Source of the DNA: DASPKX01 sp035627835
GTDB taxonomy: Bacteria; Verrucomicrobiota; Verrucomicrobiia; Limisphaerales; SXQI01
Assembly (NCBI GenBank): GCA_035627835.1
Contig: DASPKX010000077.1
Coordinates: 1-41,497, forward strand
Direction of reading: 5' to 3'
Length of the DNA stretch: 41,497 nt
The translations under genes and the position numbers were made by a program. Below the pieces are notes generated by a model. That model did not search any database and had not been told where the DNA came from. It worked only from the letters and a program-made list of their open reading frames with translations. Position 1 is the stretch's first letter, and every line of letters starts with the position of its first letter. This document shows positions 1-8,277 of the stretch, in pieces.

Positions 1-1385
1 CTCTTTCGCTGATGCCAGAAGGTCTCGAGCAGGCGATTACGCCACAACAGATGGGAGATCTAATTGCCTTTCTAACTGCGGGGCAGTCTCGCAAGAAAGT
101 TCCTGGGAATGATCCCCGCTTAATCAAGGCAGGCAGCGACGGCTCTCTGCTTCTCAAAGCTTCTGAAGCCGAGATCTACGGGGACGCCATCACATTCGAG
201 CCCCAATTCCAGAATCTCGGCATGTGGCACGGAAGTGGCGATCATGCGACTTGGTCTGTTCAGATCGACGCCGCCGGTGAATACGATGTTTATCTGGACT
301 ACGCGTGCGCATCCTCTTCCGCTGGAAACAACTTTCAGCTCACTATTGGCGAGCAGAAAATTGACGGTGTCGTGACGGGCACCGGCAGTGACTGGAGCCA
401 TTACCAGCAGGTGAATATCGGCAAGGCTCGTTTGTCATCGGGGCCACAAACCGTCACTTTCCGCCCCTCCGGCCAGGTGAGCGGAGCCTTGATAGACCTG
501 CGCAACTTAGCGTTCATCCCCGCTGGCAAGAAGCCCCAGTGGCCGCAAACGCCCGCTCTATCCGATACAGATGTCCTCCGCGATCCAGCTTCCGTCGCGC
601 GCCTCATCCTGGATGACTCCCGTCCGGATTCCGTGCGGCAAACAGCCGTCAACGCGAACCCCCAATTCGCAACCGCGCTGATCATCGAAATGACCCGCGA
701 TCTGCAGCCGGGCACACCTGAAGAGTACCGCCGAATTCCCTGGCTCTGGCGGGTCTCAATTGCGTGCGGCAAACGCAACGACGCGGCCCAAATGAAGTCG
801 ATGCTCCATGCGTCCCTCCCTAAAGAGGATGCTCCACTGCGCGATTGGCAAGCAGTTGTTATCGGAGGCGGCATCATCAATGGCATCAGCCAGCGCGGCG
901 TGTGGCCGCGCGAGCGCATCCAGGAAATCATCGGCGACGATCCAACGCTGAAGAGCCGATGGGAACGCTCCTTGGATCTCGCTTCAACCATGACCGACGA
1001 CGAGAAGGTGCCTACCGGGACGCGCTACGATGCGCTGCGCATGATTGCCTTGGACACTTGGGAAACGCGCGGGGCGCAGTTGCTCCGTTATCTGGCGAAA
1101 GGCACGGACGGCGAATTGCAGATGGGAGCGGTCAGTGGCCTTGTGGATGTGAATTCGCCTGAAGCTGCGAAAGCCTTGATCAGCGCTCTTGAACATTTAT
1201 CCGGCGGCAACCGCGACCTTGCCCTGGACGGCCTGTTGCGCGGAAATGAGAGGCCGCTCGAACTGCTTGCCGCCGTTGAACAGGGCAAAATTGACGCCGG
1301 TGCGCTAGGCGAAGGGCGTGTGCGAGCCTTGCGTGAGCATGCCTCGCCAGCGGTGCGAAACCGCGCAAATGCCCTGCTGAAATGA
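1..1385 (+). CDS. PVC-type heme-binding protein, C-terminal part (cut by window edge)
   Basis: The reading frame is open to the left edge, so only the C-terminal part of about 460 residues is seen. It opens with LSLMPEGLEQAITPQQMGDL, the usual last helix of the cytochrome c domain in the large PVC-type membrane-bound dehydrogenase/heme-binding proteins; the CxxCH heme site would lie outside the window. Residues about 40-170 form a beta-rich carbohydrate-binding-like module (WSVQIDAAGEYDVYLDYACA). The rest is alpha-helical with HEAT-like repeats. Family members are exported and are thought to take part in sugar oxidation or electron transfer. No downstream partner on the same strand is close: the next plus-strand gene starts about 330 bases later. 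The family assignment rests on the cytochrome tail and domain order. Confidence 0.75.
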   Translation, partial: LSLMPEGLEQAITPQQMGDLIAFLTAGQSRKKVPGNDPRLIKAGSDGSLLLKASEAEIYGDAITFEPQFQNLGMWHGSGDHATWSVQIDAAGEYDVYLDYACASSSAGNNFQLTIGEQKIDGVVTGTGSDWSHYQQVNIGKARLSSGPQTVTFRPSGQVSGALIDLRNLAFIPAGKKPQWPQTPALSDTDVLRDPASVARLILDDSRPDSVRQTAVNANPQFATALIIEMTRDLQPGTPEEYRRIPWLWRVSIACGKRNDAAQMKSMLHASLPKEDAPLRDWQAVVIGGGIINGISQRGVWPRERIQEIIGDDPTLKSRWERSLDLASTMTDDEKVPTGTRYDALRMIALDTWETRGAQLLRYLAKGTDGELQMGAVSGLVDVNSPEAAKALISALEHLSGGNRDLALDGLLRGNERPLELLAAVEQGKIDAGALGEGRVRALREHASPAVRNRANALLK

Positions 1386-1402
1386 CTGAAGCGAGACTTT
1401 TA

Positions 1403-1576
1403 TCAGCGCCTGCGGTTCTTAGCCCGCAGCCCGGCAAAGACGGCGGCGCCAATTAAGGCCAGCGCTAAAAACGCAATCAGCTTAACAGCTCCCGCGGCCA
1501 ACTCGAGCATCCCACTGAGCAGCATTCCTCCAAACAGGAGGATCAGCACGCATGTAATGACAATCCACTTTAACAT
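1403..1576 (-). CDS. Small two-helix membrane protein, 57 aa (DUF1328-like)
   Basis: A short minus-strand frame starts at the ATG at 1574-1576 and ends with TGA at 1403-1405. The product begins MLKWIVITCVLILLFGGMLL, continues through a second hydrophobic segment (VKLIAFLALALIGAAVFAGL) and ends in the basic tail RAKNRRR. Two membrane helices joined by a small-residue turn (LELAAGA) and an MLKW start are the build of the DUF1328/YtjA family of tiny inner-membrane proteins, whose job is unknown. It fills most of the 330-base space between the two neighbouring plus-strand genes. No clear ribosome binding site precedes it. The membrane nature is seen in the sequence; the family name is inferred. 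Confidence 0.6.
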   Translation of the reverse strand: MLKWIVITCVLILLFGGMLLSGMLELAAGAVKLIAFLALALIGAAVFAGLRAKNRRR

Positions 1577-1715
1577 CCCATTCTAATGTGCCGCTCAGCG
1601 TTAAATCTTAAATCCGGGCGCAGGTTGTTTCACGCCACAGGGAGTTTCCTGCTCTGGAAGCCTCGGTGCATTCCCTTTTGGACATTGCGGAAGCCCTTTG
1701 TTAGCGTTTGCTGCA

Positions 1716-2669
1716 ATGAATTTTCTGGTGACCGGCGGGGCCGGTTTCATTGGGTCAAACCTTAGCGAACGCCTGCTCCGGGAGGGGCACTCGGTTTGGG
1801 CTTTGGATGATCTGAATGCCTTCTACAGCCCGGCATTAAAGGAGAAAAATGTCGCGGACCTGCAGGCCTTAAGCCCCCGGTTCACGTTCTTGAAAGGTGA
1901 CATCAGCGACGGAAAAGTCATTCAGGACGCATTCGCATCAGCCAGGTTCGACCAGGTTATTCATCTAGCCGCACGGGCCGGTGTTCGCCCCAGCCTGGAG
2001 GAGCCGGTCCTTTACCAGCAGGTGAACGTCATTGGCACCACTCACATTCTCGAAGCAGCCCGCCTGCGAGGTGTCAAAAAGCTGGTTATTGCCTCCTCCT
2101 CATCCGTTTACGGCGTGAATTCAAAAGTCCCGTTTTCCGAGAGCGACGCGATCTTCTCCGCAATTTCCCCTTACGCAGCGAGCAAACTCGCCACCGAAGC
2201 CCTCGGGCACGTCTATCATCACATCTACGGACTCGATGTGACCATGCTTCGCTTCTTCACTGTTTACGGGCCTCGTCAACGCCCTGATCTGGCGATCCAC
2301 AAATTTGCGAAGCTCATCACAGCCGGCAAACCCATCCCTGTCTTTGGCGATGGATCCACGAGCCGGGATTACACATTCATCACAGATATCGTCGATGGAA
2401 TCATCGCCTGCACTGAGCGCAACCTCGGCTACCAGATTTTCAATCTTGGCGAGTCGCAAACAGTGACCCTGCAGCGCTTAATCGAATTGCTGGAGGCAAG
2501 CCTCGGAAAAAAAGCCGTCATAGATCGGCAGCCTAATCAGCCGGGCGATGTTCCGATCACCTTTGCAGACATCACCAAGGCTCGCCAGATGCTCGGATAT
2601 AATCCGCAAGTGAAGATCGACAAGGGCATTCCGCTGTTCGTGGATTGGTTTCGTCAAGCAAACCGCTGA
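1716..2669 (+). CDS. NAD-dependent nucleotide-sugar epimerase (UDP-glucuronate 4-epimerase type)
   Basis: Extended short-chain dehydrogenase of 317 residues. The Rossmann motif TGGAGFIG lies at the N-terminus, the Ser/Thr-rich strand IASSSSVYG follows near residue 130, and the catalytic PYAASK (Tyr-x3-Lys) near residue 155. The segment MLRFFTVYGPRQRPDLAIHK is typical of UDP-glucuronate or UDP-glucose 4-epimerases. It would interconvert a UDP-sugar at C4 in the cytoplasm to feed surface-glycan synthesis. The ATG at 1716 is chosen because the protein then starts directly at the first strand (MNFLVTGG); a TTG at 1698 would add six residues. First gene of an operon with the M20, glycosyltransferase and flippase genes. 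The exact sugar cannot be read from sequence. Confidence 0.85.
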   Translation: MNFLVTGGAGFIGSNLSERLLREGHSVWALDDLNAFYSPALKEKNVADLQALSPRFTFLKGDISDGKVIQDAFASARFDQVIHLAARAGVRPSLEEPVLYQQVNVIGTTHILEAARLRGVKKLVIASSSSVYGVNSKVPFSESDAIFSAISPYAASKLATEALGHVYHHIYGLDVTMLRFFTVYGPRQRPDLAIHKFAKLITAGKPIPVFGDGSTSRDYTFITDIVDGIIACTERNLGYQIFNLGESQTVTLQRLIELLEASLGKKAVIDRQPNQPGDVPITFADITKARQMLGYNPQVKIDKGIPLFVDWFRQANR

Positions 2670-3808
2670 TGCACGCTGCTGTCCAACTTCTGCGGGAGTT
2701 GATCGCCATCCCCAGTGTTAATCCCGCGTTCCTTCCGCCCGGTGACGCGCGCACCGGCGAGGAACCAGTTGCAGCGCACCTGGAGGGGATTGCCCGCAGG
2801 TCCGGCTTGGCCACTGAACGGCAGAGTGTCGCGAAGGGACGCAGCAACCTGATCATTCGCGCGACCCCGAAGGACAAGGTTGGTCGGCGGCTGTTGCTAG
2901 CTCCTCATCTGGACACTGTGGGTGAACCAGCCTTGGACGCCCTTCTGCAACCGCGCATCGTCGGGGATAAACTCTTTGGCCGCGGCGCTTGCGACACAAA
3001 AGGATCAGTCGCAGCCATGTTCACCGCATTGCTTTCCTTCGCCTCACTGCCCGCAGCAGAGCGCACTGGGACAGAGGTGATATTCGTCGGCTTGGTCGAT
3101 GAGGAGGATGGCCAAAGCGGTTCGCGAGCGCTGTCCGCAGCAAAGTTCAAAGCAGACTTCGCGCTCGTCGGTGAGCCAACGGAACTCCGGCTGGTTACAG
3201 CGCATAAGGGCGATCTTTGGCTCAAGCTTGTCACGCGCGGCAAAGCCGCCCATGGCAGCAAGCCCCATCTGGGCCGGAACGCGGTTCATGAGATGGCGCG
3301 CATCGTGCATCTGCTCGAGACTTCATACGCGAGGATCCTAAAGCGCCGCCGCCACCCATTGCTTGGTTCTCCAACCGTAAACGTCGGGATGATTCACGGG
3401 GGCGCTCAACCGAACATTGTTCCCGACGAATGCTCGATCGTTCTGGATCGCCGCACGATTCCTGGTGAGCGTGACTCGCAGGTGAAGCGTGAAATTCTCG
3501 CGCTCATCCGCGAGCATGGATTCAAAGCGGCGCTGGAAGACACAAAGGCTGGAGAGTGTCGCGCCTTGGAAACCAGCTTAAGCAATACTCACGTGCGCGC
3601 TTTCCTGGAAATTCTGAAACAGAAGCAAGCGGTTGGCGTGGATTTCTTCTGCGATGCCGCGGTCCTGGCCGCAGGCGGAATTCCTTCCGCCGTGTTTGGC
3701 CCGGGGAGCATTTCTGACGCGCACACCTCGAACGAATATATTTCCATGAAACAGTTGGTCGCCGCGCACGATCTCCTGCTGCGCTGGCTCTGTTCCGCAA
3801 ATCACTGA
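2669..3808 (+). CDS. M20-family deacylase/peptidase (ArgE/DapE/ACY1 type)
   Basis: Zinc-dependent amidohydrolase of 379 residues. Metal-ligand motifs are in order: HLDTVG, then FGRGACDTKGSVAAM (bridging Asp), DEEDG (catalytic Glu and next ligand), GEPTEL, and the last His in DAHTSNEYIS. A lid/dimerisation domain with KAAHGSKPHLGRNAVHEM sits in the middle. Such enzymes remove acyl groups from amino acids or split dipeptide-like bonds. The start ATG overlaps the epimerase stop by one base (TGATG), which points to translational coupling. Its place between glycan genes suggests an N-acyl sugar or amino-acid substrate linked to glycan building, but that is inference; acetylornithine or succinyl-diaminopimelate deacylase activity is also possible. 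Confidence 0.82.
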   Translation: MHAAVQLLRELIAIPSVNPAFLPPGDARTGEEPVAAHLEGIARRSGLATERQSVAKGRSNLIIRATPKDKVGRRLLLAPHLDTVGEPALDALLQPRIVGDKLFGRGACDTKGSVAAMFTALLSFASLPAAERTGTEVIFVGLVDEEDGQSGSRALSAAKFKADFALVGEPTELRLVTAHKGDLWLKLVTRGKAAHGSKPHLGRNAVHEMARIVHLLETSYARILKRRRHPLLGSPTVNVGMIHGGAQPNIVPDECSIVLDRRTIPGERDSQVKREILALIREHGFKAALEDTKAGECRALETSLSNTHVRAFLEILKQKQAVGVDFFCDAAVLAAGGIPSAVFGPGSISDAHTSNEYISMKQLVAAHDLLLRWLCSANH

Positions 3809-3810
3809 AA

Positions 3811-4998
3811 ATGCGAGTGGCATTCCTCACGCACGAGCCCTTTTACCCGCCAAGCGGAGGCGGAAGCGCAGAGGCCATTTACCTCGTTCAGGAACTGGTG
3901 CGCCGCGGGCATGAAACTCATATCTTCTGTCCGCTGGTCAAGGACATGGAGGCCGTTCAGAACAAGTTTCATGTCACCATCCATCCATTTCAGACGTGGG
4001 AGATGGGCCGTTACACAAAGCTGCGCAACCCGAAGTACGTTCTTTATCCATTCTTCCTCGCAAAGGAAGTTGAACGTGCCTCCCGCCGAACGTCATTCGA
4101 TGTGATTCTGTCGCAGCATGCGATCTCAGCCGTCGCGGCAGGCCTTTTAAAAAAGCGGCTCAAGGTTCCCGTCTTCATGAACTTCCTGGATTACCTTACT
4201 GGGTTCATGGAAACCTGGCCTGCTTACATGGCCCCGCCCCCTCTCTTGGCGTTGTTAAAGCGCTACGAACTCTCGCTCCCCTCGCGCTACGATGCAGACG
4301 GCCTGCTCACCGTCTCCGACACGTTGGCCGACTTCTTTGCCGACAAAGGATATCCACGCGAAAAGATCCGCCCGATATATTACGGCTACGACGCCGCACT
4401 CTTTCCATACGTGGAGAGAAGAAGCGCGCCTGAGCGCCCTGTTATCGCGATGCACGGATCCTTCGATCAACATCATCTCGGCGCCGTGGCTCGCGACGCC
4501 GTCAAACATGTGATCCAGAGTGTTCCTAACGCCACATTCCGTTTTGTCGGCCACCACACTGACGCCCTGAAAAGCTTCCTTGGCAAATTGCACGGGTCCG
4601 TCCCGGCGGCCAATATCCAGAGCACCGGCTTTGTGCCTTATGACAAGGTTTCAGTTCACCTCCAAGACGCCACCGTCGGCATGGTGCCCTACGAGGAGAG
4701 CGTGGGAACCCATTGCGCTTTCGTGGCAAAGATCGTCGAATATTTAGCTTCGGGCCTGCCAGTCGCCAGCACCCCGTTGAACAGCGCCATGCGTTATTTC
4801 AAAGGCGAGCCGATGGTGAAGTTCGCTGAATTCAACGGCGCCTCCCTTGGCGCGAAAATCGTTGAGTGGCTTCGCCAGCCTGTTGTTGAGCGGGTGGAGC
4901 CGAGCCAAGCAATCGCTGCGCGTGTGCGGCAGGAGTTGGACTGGCAAGCGATCAGCTCGCGGGCTGTGGATTTTGTGGAGCAGGGAGTGCGCCAATGA
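3811..4998 (+). CDS. Glycosyltransferase family 4 protein
   Basis: A 395-residue GT-B fold glycosyltransferase. The N-terminal domain begins MRVAFLTHEPFYPPSGGGSA, with the glycine-rich acceptor/donor loop normal for GT4 enzymes. The C-terminal domain carries VGTHCAFVAKIVEYLASGLP, where the GT4 E-x7-E donor-binding motif is expected; the first acid is displaced and the second (Glu of IVEYLASG) is kept. It would transfer a sugar from a nucleotide donor to a lipid-linked or growing glycan at the cytoplasmic face of the membrane. The start lies two bases after the M20 stop and its end overlaps the flippase start by four bases. Sugar specificity is unknown. Confidence 0.85.
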   Translation: MRVAFLTHEPFYPPSGGGSAEAIYLVQELVRRGHETHIFCPLVKDMEAVQNKFHVTIHPFQTWEMGRYTKLRNPKYVLYPFFLAKEVERASRRTSFDVILSQHAISAVAAGLLKKRLKVPVFMNFLDYLTGFMETWPAYMAPPPLLALLKRYELSLPSRYDADGLLTVSDTLADFFADKGYPREKIRPIYYGYDAALFPYVERRSAPERPVIAMHGSFDQHHLGAVARDAVKHVIQSVPNATFRFVGHHTDALKSFLGKLHGSVPAANIQSTGFVPYDKVSVHLQDATVGMVPYEESVGTHCAFVAKIVEYLASGLPVASTPLNSAMRYFKGEPMVKFAEFNGASLGAKIVEWLRQPVVERVEPSQAIAARVRQELDWQAISSRAVDFVEQGVRQ

Positions 4999-6248
4999 CT
5001 CTTGCCAAAGCCAACACGCGCGGGGACACGATCTCATTCTTCCGCCAAAGCGGTTGGATGGTCATTGCGACCACCTCGGGCGGGGTGTTCATGCTCGCGG
5101 TCCATTTCTTCGCCACCAAGATCGACCCGGAGTATTCCGTGTTTCAAACGCTCCTGAACCTGCTCAATCTGATGCTCATCCCCTCCATCGGATTGCAGAC
5201 GGTCTTCGCCCAGCAGACAGCGGCTGCAGTCACCCCAGATCGGCAAAAGGAATTGCGAGCTTCAGTGCGCGGTGTGCTCGGGGGAACTTTCGCGCTTTGG
5301 TGCCTGATGCTGCTGGCCACGTTCTTCGTCGCTGGTGACGTGGCGGCGCTTTGGAAGATGAAGAACCAAACGCCGCTCTGGATTGCGGTGGGCTGCGGGC
5401 TCGCCTTGCTTTGGCTTCCCATCCTTCAAGGCGTCCTCCAGGGAGCGCAGAATTTCATGTGGCTCGGGTGGACCGCTATCGCAAATGGGATTGGCCGTTT
5501 TGCTTTCATTGGGATCATTGTTGGAGTGCTCGGGGGAAAAGCAGCGGGGGCAATGTTCGGCGCGTTTTTAGGCATGTGGACTGCCGTGGCGCTGGCCCTC
5601 TGGCACAGCCGATCAGTTCTGAAGGGCGAGTCGTCGCATTTTAGTTGGAAAGAATGGCTGAGCCGCGTCGTTCCGCTCACCTTGGGGCTGGGAGTCGGAA
5701 TGTTCTTCCTCAGCGCAGACCAATTGGTCGTGCAAAGCTTCTTTGATGGCGAGACGACCCGCGTTTACTCTGCTGCCGGAATGTTTGCGCGAGGTTTGGT
5801 AATGTTCACCAGCCCGCTGACCTCCGTGATGTTCCCCAAAATCGTGCAAAGCGCCGCGCGTTCGGAGAAAACCTCCGTCCTTTGGCAAGCGTTCGGGGCG
5901 ACAGCGTTGTTGGGCGCCGGCGCTGCTCTGTTCTGCACCATCTTTCCCACATTCCCGATTAAGCTCGTTTTTCGGAAACCAGAGTTCCTCGCCGCGGCCG
6001 ACTACCTCCCATTATTCGTCTGGTCCATGTTCCCGCTAACTTTAACGGGGGTGCTCATGAGCAACCTCCTGGCTAGAGGCCGCTTTGCTGTTGTTCCTTG
6101 GATGCTTCTGGCCGCTGCGGGCTATGCCGCAGGGTTGAGTGTCTGGCACCAATCCTTTCGAGAGGTGATCACCACCCTAGGCGTCTTCAACCTCATTGCT
6201 TTAGCCGTCGTGGTTATCTTTACAGTTAAAGAAGGCAGGAGGAGCTGA
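4995..6248 (+). CDS. Polysaccharide flippase/oligosaccharide exporter (Wzx/MATE-like)
   Basis: A 417-residue integral membrane protein with about twelve hydrophobic segments spread over the whole length, for example MLLATFFVAGDVAAL, FAFIGIIVGVLGGKAAGAMF and VPLTLGLGVGMFFLSADQLV. The last of these holds the AD-Q-V pattern near the start of the second half that is common in the MVF/MATE exporter superfamily (SADQLVVQSFF). It would flip a lipid-linked oligosaccharide across the inner membrane. It starts at an ATGA overlap with the glycosyltransferase, so it is the last gene of the operon; a strong terminator lies about 110 bases downstream. Confidence 0.85.
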   Translation: MTLAKANTRGDTISFFRQSGWMVIATTSGGVFMLAVHFFATKIDPEYSVFQTLLNLLNLMLIPSIGLQTVFAQQTAAAVTPDRQKELRASVRGVLGGTFALWCLMLLATFFVAGDVAALWKMKNQTPLWIAVGCGLALLWLPILQGVLQGAQNFMWLGWTAIANGIGRFAFIGIIVGVLGGKAAGAMFGAFLGMWTAVALALWHSRSVLKGESSHFSWKEWLSRVVPLTLGLGVGMFFLSADQLVVQSFFDGETTRVYSAAGMFARGLVMFTSPLTSVMFPKIVQSAARSEKTSVLWQAFGATALLGAGAALFCTIFPTFPIKLVFRKPEFLAAADYLPLFVWSMFPLTLTGVLMSNLLARGRFAVVPWMLLAAAGYAAGLSVWHQSFREVITTLGVFNLIALAVVVIFTVKEGRRS

Positions 6249-6275
6249 TTCTCCAATTAAAGAGTGGTTCTTTTT

Positions 6276-6359
6276 AGCCTTCAGGGCGTTGGCATGCCGA
6301 CTGCTCAATAGAGAATCGCCGTTAGTCCTGTTCAAATCGGCTTCTTCTCGGGAAGAAGC
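6276..6359 (+). ncRNA. Candidate structured RNA upstream of terminator (small RNA or 3' UTR)
   Basis: Between the flippase stop and the terminator the plus strand can form several stems. A perfect 8-bp hairpin GCTTCTTC-TCGG-GAAGAAGC lies at 6340-6359. Just before it, CAGG/CCTG (6282-6285 with 6327-6330) and GCG/CGC (6286-6288 with 6317-6319) can enclose a small TTGG-CATG-CCGA hairpin at 6289-6300. Followed by the strong terminator, this has the shape of a small RNA of about 115 bases or a structured operon 3' end. No known RNA family is recognised and no promoter is clear, so this is a weak call. Confidence 0.25.
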
Positions 6360-6360
6360 T

Positions 6361-6391
6361 AGGGCGGCCCTGAGTGGGGCCGCCCTTTTTC
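6361..6391 (+). terminator. Strong intrinsic terminator of the glycan operon
   Basis: A perfect 9-bp GC-rich stem, GGGCGGCCC at 6362-6370 and GGGCCGCCC at 6377-6385, with a 6-base loop, is followed by TTTTT at 6386-6390 and a T-rich stretch. It ends transcription from the epimerase-to-flippase operon, or from the candidate RNA before it, and separates it from the stressosome operon. Confidence 0.9.
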
Positions 6392-6581
6392 TTTCTCTCG
6401 TTCTCTAAAGTTTCTGAGCATTCCCGCTAATCTCGTGGTTCCCCGCGGATTCCCACCCACTTTCCGGAAGTGGCGCGCCCTGGAACCTTCTCATTTTCGC
6501 GTTTGCAACTCTGCGAACTTTTGCAGCGGCGGGGATAGGCAACTGTTCCGAGTTCTGACAACATTCGGCCTCGCACGTTTT
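6392..6581 (+). promoter_or_regulatory. Leader region of the stressosome operon; short inverted repeat
   Basis: About 190 bases separate the terminator from the chosen rsbR start, and the operon promoter should lie here. I see no convincing -35/-10 pair. An inverted repeat CCACTT-TCCGG-AAGTGG at 6457-6473 could be an operator or a small hairpin. An open frame runs through this stretch into rsbR from a GTG at 6435, but its 49 extra residues show no family features, so the region is treated as non-coding. Confidence 0.3.
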
Positions 6582-7484
6582 ATGGACCAAGGAATTGCGA
6601 ATGAGGCTCGGTTGATTGGGGAGGTCATCGACCGAAACAAACCACGGCTGATCGACGAATGGGTTGCCGAGCTAACTGCTTACATTCGACCTCAGCGAGG
6701 ATTGAGCGACAACGACCTGCGCGAGCAGTGCGCCGAGTTTCTTCAACTTCTGCGCGAAGCCATGGGACGCGGCGACCTCCGGAACCCGAGCGGCGCTGGT
6801 TGGGAGTCCGTTGAGGATTTTGTCGCGAATCTTTCCCGCACCCGTAGCCAGCAAGGATTCAGTCCAACGGAAACTGCGGTTTTCGTCTTCGGCCTGAAGA
6901 AGCCCCTGTTTCGTATGCTGATGGAGCACGGGAACACCAGTCCCAATCTCAACCACCAGATCGTCCTCACCTCCGAGTTTTTAGACAAACTCGGCCTGAT
7001 GACGACCGAGTGCTACCAGAAGGCCCGCGAGGAAGTCATCAGCCGCCAGCAGCAGGAGATGCTGGAACTCTCGACCCCCGTTGTGAAGCTCTGGCATGGC
7101 ATTCTTGCTTTGCCTCTGATTGGCACCCTCGACAGCGAGCGCACCCAGATCGTTATGGAGCAATTGCTCCAGCGCATTGTGGAGACCGGTTCGGACGTTG
7201 CCATTATCGACATCACCGGCGTGCCGACCGTGGACACGCTCGTCGCGCAGCACCTTCTCAAAACCGTCACTGCGGCTCGTTTGATGGGGGCTGATTGCAT
7301 CATCAGCGGCATTCGCCCACAGATTGCGCAGACCATCGTCCACCTCGGCGTTGCTCTCGGGGATGTCACCACGAAGTCCTCGCTCGCCGATGCCTTCGCG
7401 ATCGCGCTCGCCCGCCGCAATTACGTGATTTCAAAACGCAATGCCACCGCGCAGCCGGCCCCGAACGGCGCTTCCCAGCATTAA
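6582..7484 (+). CDS. rsbR: Stressosome scaffold protein RsbR (RsbRD-type N-terminal domain plus STAS)
   Basis: A 300-residue protein with a helical N-terminal sensor domain of the RsbRD/globin-like type (about 1-150) and a C-terminal STAS domain (about 165-280). The STAS part carries DITGVPTVDTLVAQHLLKTV and GIRPQIAQTIVHLG, very close to Bacillus RsbR. Both threonines that RsbT phosphorylates in Bacillus have counterparts: Thr219 (VDTLVA) and Thr251 (AQTIVHLG). RsbR and RsbS build the stressosome shell that holds RsbT until stress is sensed. The ATG at 6582 gives MDQGIANEARLIGE, which matches the start of the sensor domain. RsbS follows after six bases. The signal sensed cannot be told. Confidence 0.9.
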   Translation: MDQGIANEARLIGEVIDRNKPRLIDEWVAELTAYIRPQRGLSDNDLREQCAEFLQLLREAMGRGDLRNPSGAGWESVEDFVANLSRTRSQQGFSPTETAVFVFGLKKPLFRMLMEHGNTSPNLNHQIVLTSEFLDKLGLMTTECYQKAREEVISRQQQEMLELSTPVVKLWHGILALPLIGTLDSERTQIVMEQLLQRIVETGSDVAIIDITGVPTVDTLVAQHLLKTVTAARLMGADCIISGIRPQIAQTIVHLGVALGDVTTKSSLADAFAIALARRNYVISKRNATAQPAPNGASQH

Positions 7485-7490
7485 CCAGTC

Positions 7491-7892
7491 ATGGAAAGAA
7501 TTCCCATTCTGCGAATGCGCGACCTGCTGCTGGTCACCATTCAGGTGGACATGCATGACCGTCTTGCCATGACGCTGCAGGATGACCTCACCTCCGCCAT
7601 CACAAAGTATAGCTCCCGGGGCGTTCTCATTGACATCTCATCCCTCGCCATTGTGGACTCCTTTATCGGACGGATGCTCGCGAACATCTCCGCCATGGCC
7701 CAGGTGTTGGACGCCAAAACTGTCGTGGTCGGCATGCAACCCTCCGTCGCCATCACCCTGGTTGAGCTTGGAATGTCCCTTCAAGGAGTTCGAACCGCGT
7801 TGAACGTGGATAAGGGCATGGAATTACTCCGCAGCATCCTGGGGGAGCCCCCCGCCGACGACGACACCCCTGATGCCGGCTCTCAAGAGTAA
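7491..7892 (+). CDS. rsbS: Stressosome STAS protein RsbS
   Basis: A 133-residue single STAS domain protein. It begins MERIPILRMRDLLLVTIQVD and contains DISSLAIVDSFIGRMLANIS, where Ser57 matches the Bacillus RsbS serine (Ser59) phosphorylated by RsbT. VVGMQPSVAITLVELGM is the other hallmark segment. A short acidic tail (PPADDDTPDAGSQE) is extra. RsbS forms the core of the stressosome with RsbR and sequesters RsbT. Its 3' end overlaps the rsbT start by 20 bases, so the two are translationally linked, as expected for partners needed in a fixed ratio. Confidence 0.93.
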   Translation: MERIPILRMRDLLLVTIQVDMHDRLAMTLQDDLTSAITKYSSRGVLIDISSLAIVDSFIGRMLANISAMAQVLDAKTVVVGMQPSVAITLVELGMSLQGVRTALNVDKGMELLRSILGEPPADDDTPDAGSQE

Positions 7893-8277
7893 ATCTGTCC
7901 CGCTTAAAACCGAGACCGACGTCGTTCAAGCCCGGCAGCAAGTTCGGGCCTGGGCCACGGAGGCGAAGTTTTCTTTGGTTGATCAAACGAAGCTCGTCAC
8001 AGCGGCCAGTGAGTTGGCGCGCAACACAATCATTTACGGCGGGGGCGGGGAGATGCGGATGGAGTTGCTCCAGGAAGGCGTGAGAATGGGTGTGCGGCTC
8101 CACTTCATCGACCGCGGTCCAGGCATTCCAGACATTGATAAGGCTCTGCAGGACGGCTACACCACGGGCAGCGGTTTAGGCCTGGGCCTCGGCGGCGCCA
8201 AGCGGCTCTCCAATGAGTTTGATATCCGCTCCAAACCAGGAGAGGGCACAACCATCATGATCGGCCGCTGGAAATGA
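7873..8277 (+). CDS. rsbT: Switch kinase RsbT (anti-sigma-factor-type serine/threonine kinase)
   Basis: A 134-residue GHKL ATPase. The N box is ELARN at 47-51, the G1 box DRGPGI at 80-85, and the G2 box TGSGLGLGLGGAKRL at 98-112. The pattern GLGLGLGGAKRL is specific for the RsbT branch rather than RsbW. On stress, RsbT phosphorylates RsbS and RsbR, is freed from the stressosome and activates a downstream partner. In Bacillus that partner is the phosphatase RsbU; here no separate rsbU, rsbV, rsbW or sigma factor gene is close, so the target may be one of the kinases that follow. The gene overlaps rsbS by 20 bases and the phosphatase gene by four. Confidence 0.93.
   Translation: MPALKSKSVPLKTETDVVQARQQVRAWATEAKFSLVDQTKLVTAASELARNTIIYGGGGEMRMELLQEGVRMGVRLHFIDRGPGIPDIDKALQDGYTTGSGLGLGLGGAKRLSNEFDIRSKPGEGTTIMIGRWK

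Noticed and set aside
6321..6350. TTCAAAT loop resembling a tRNA T-arm near 6331
   Set aside because: The flanking bases do not form the 5-bp T stem and no acceptor or anticodon arm can be built around it.
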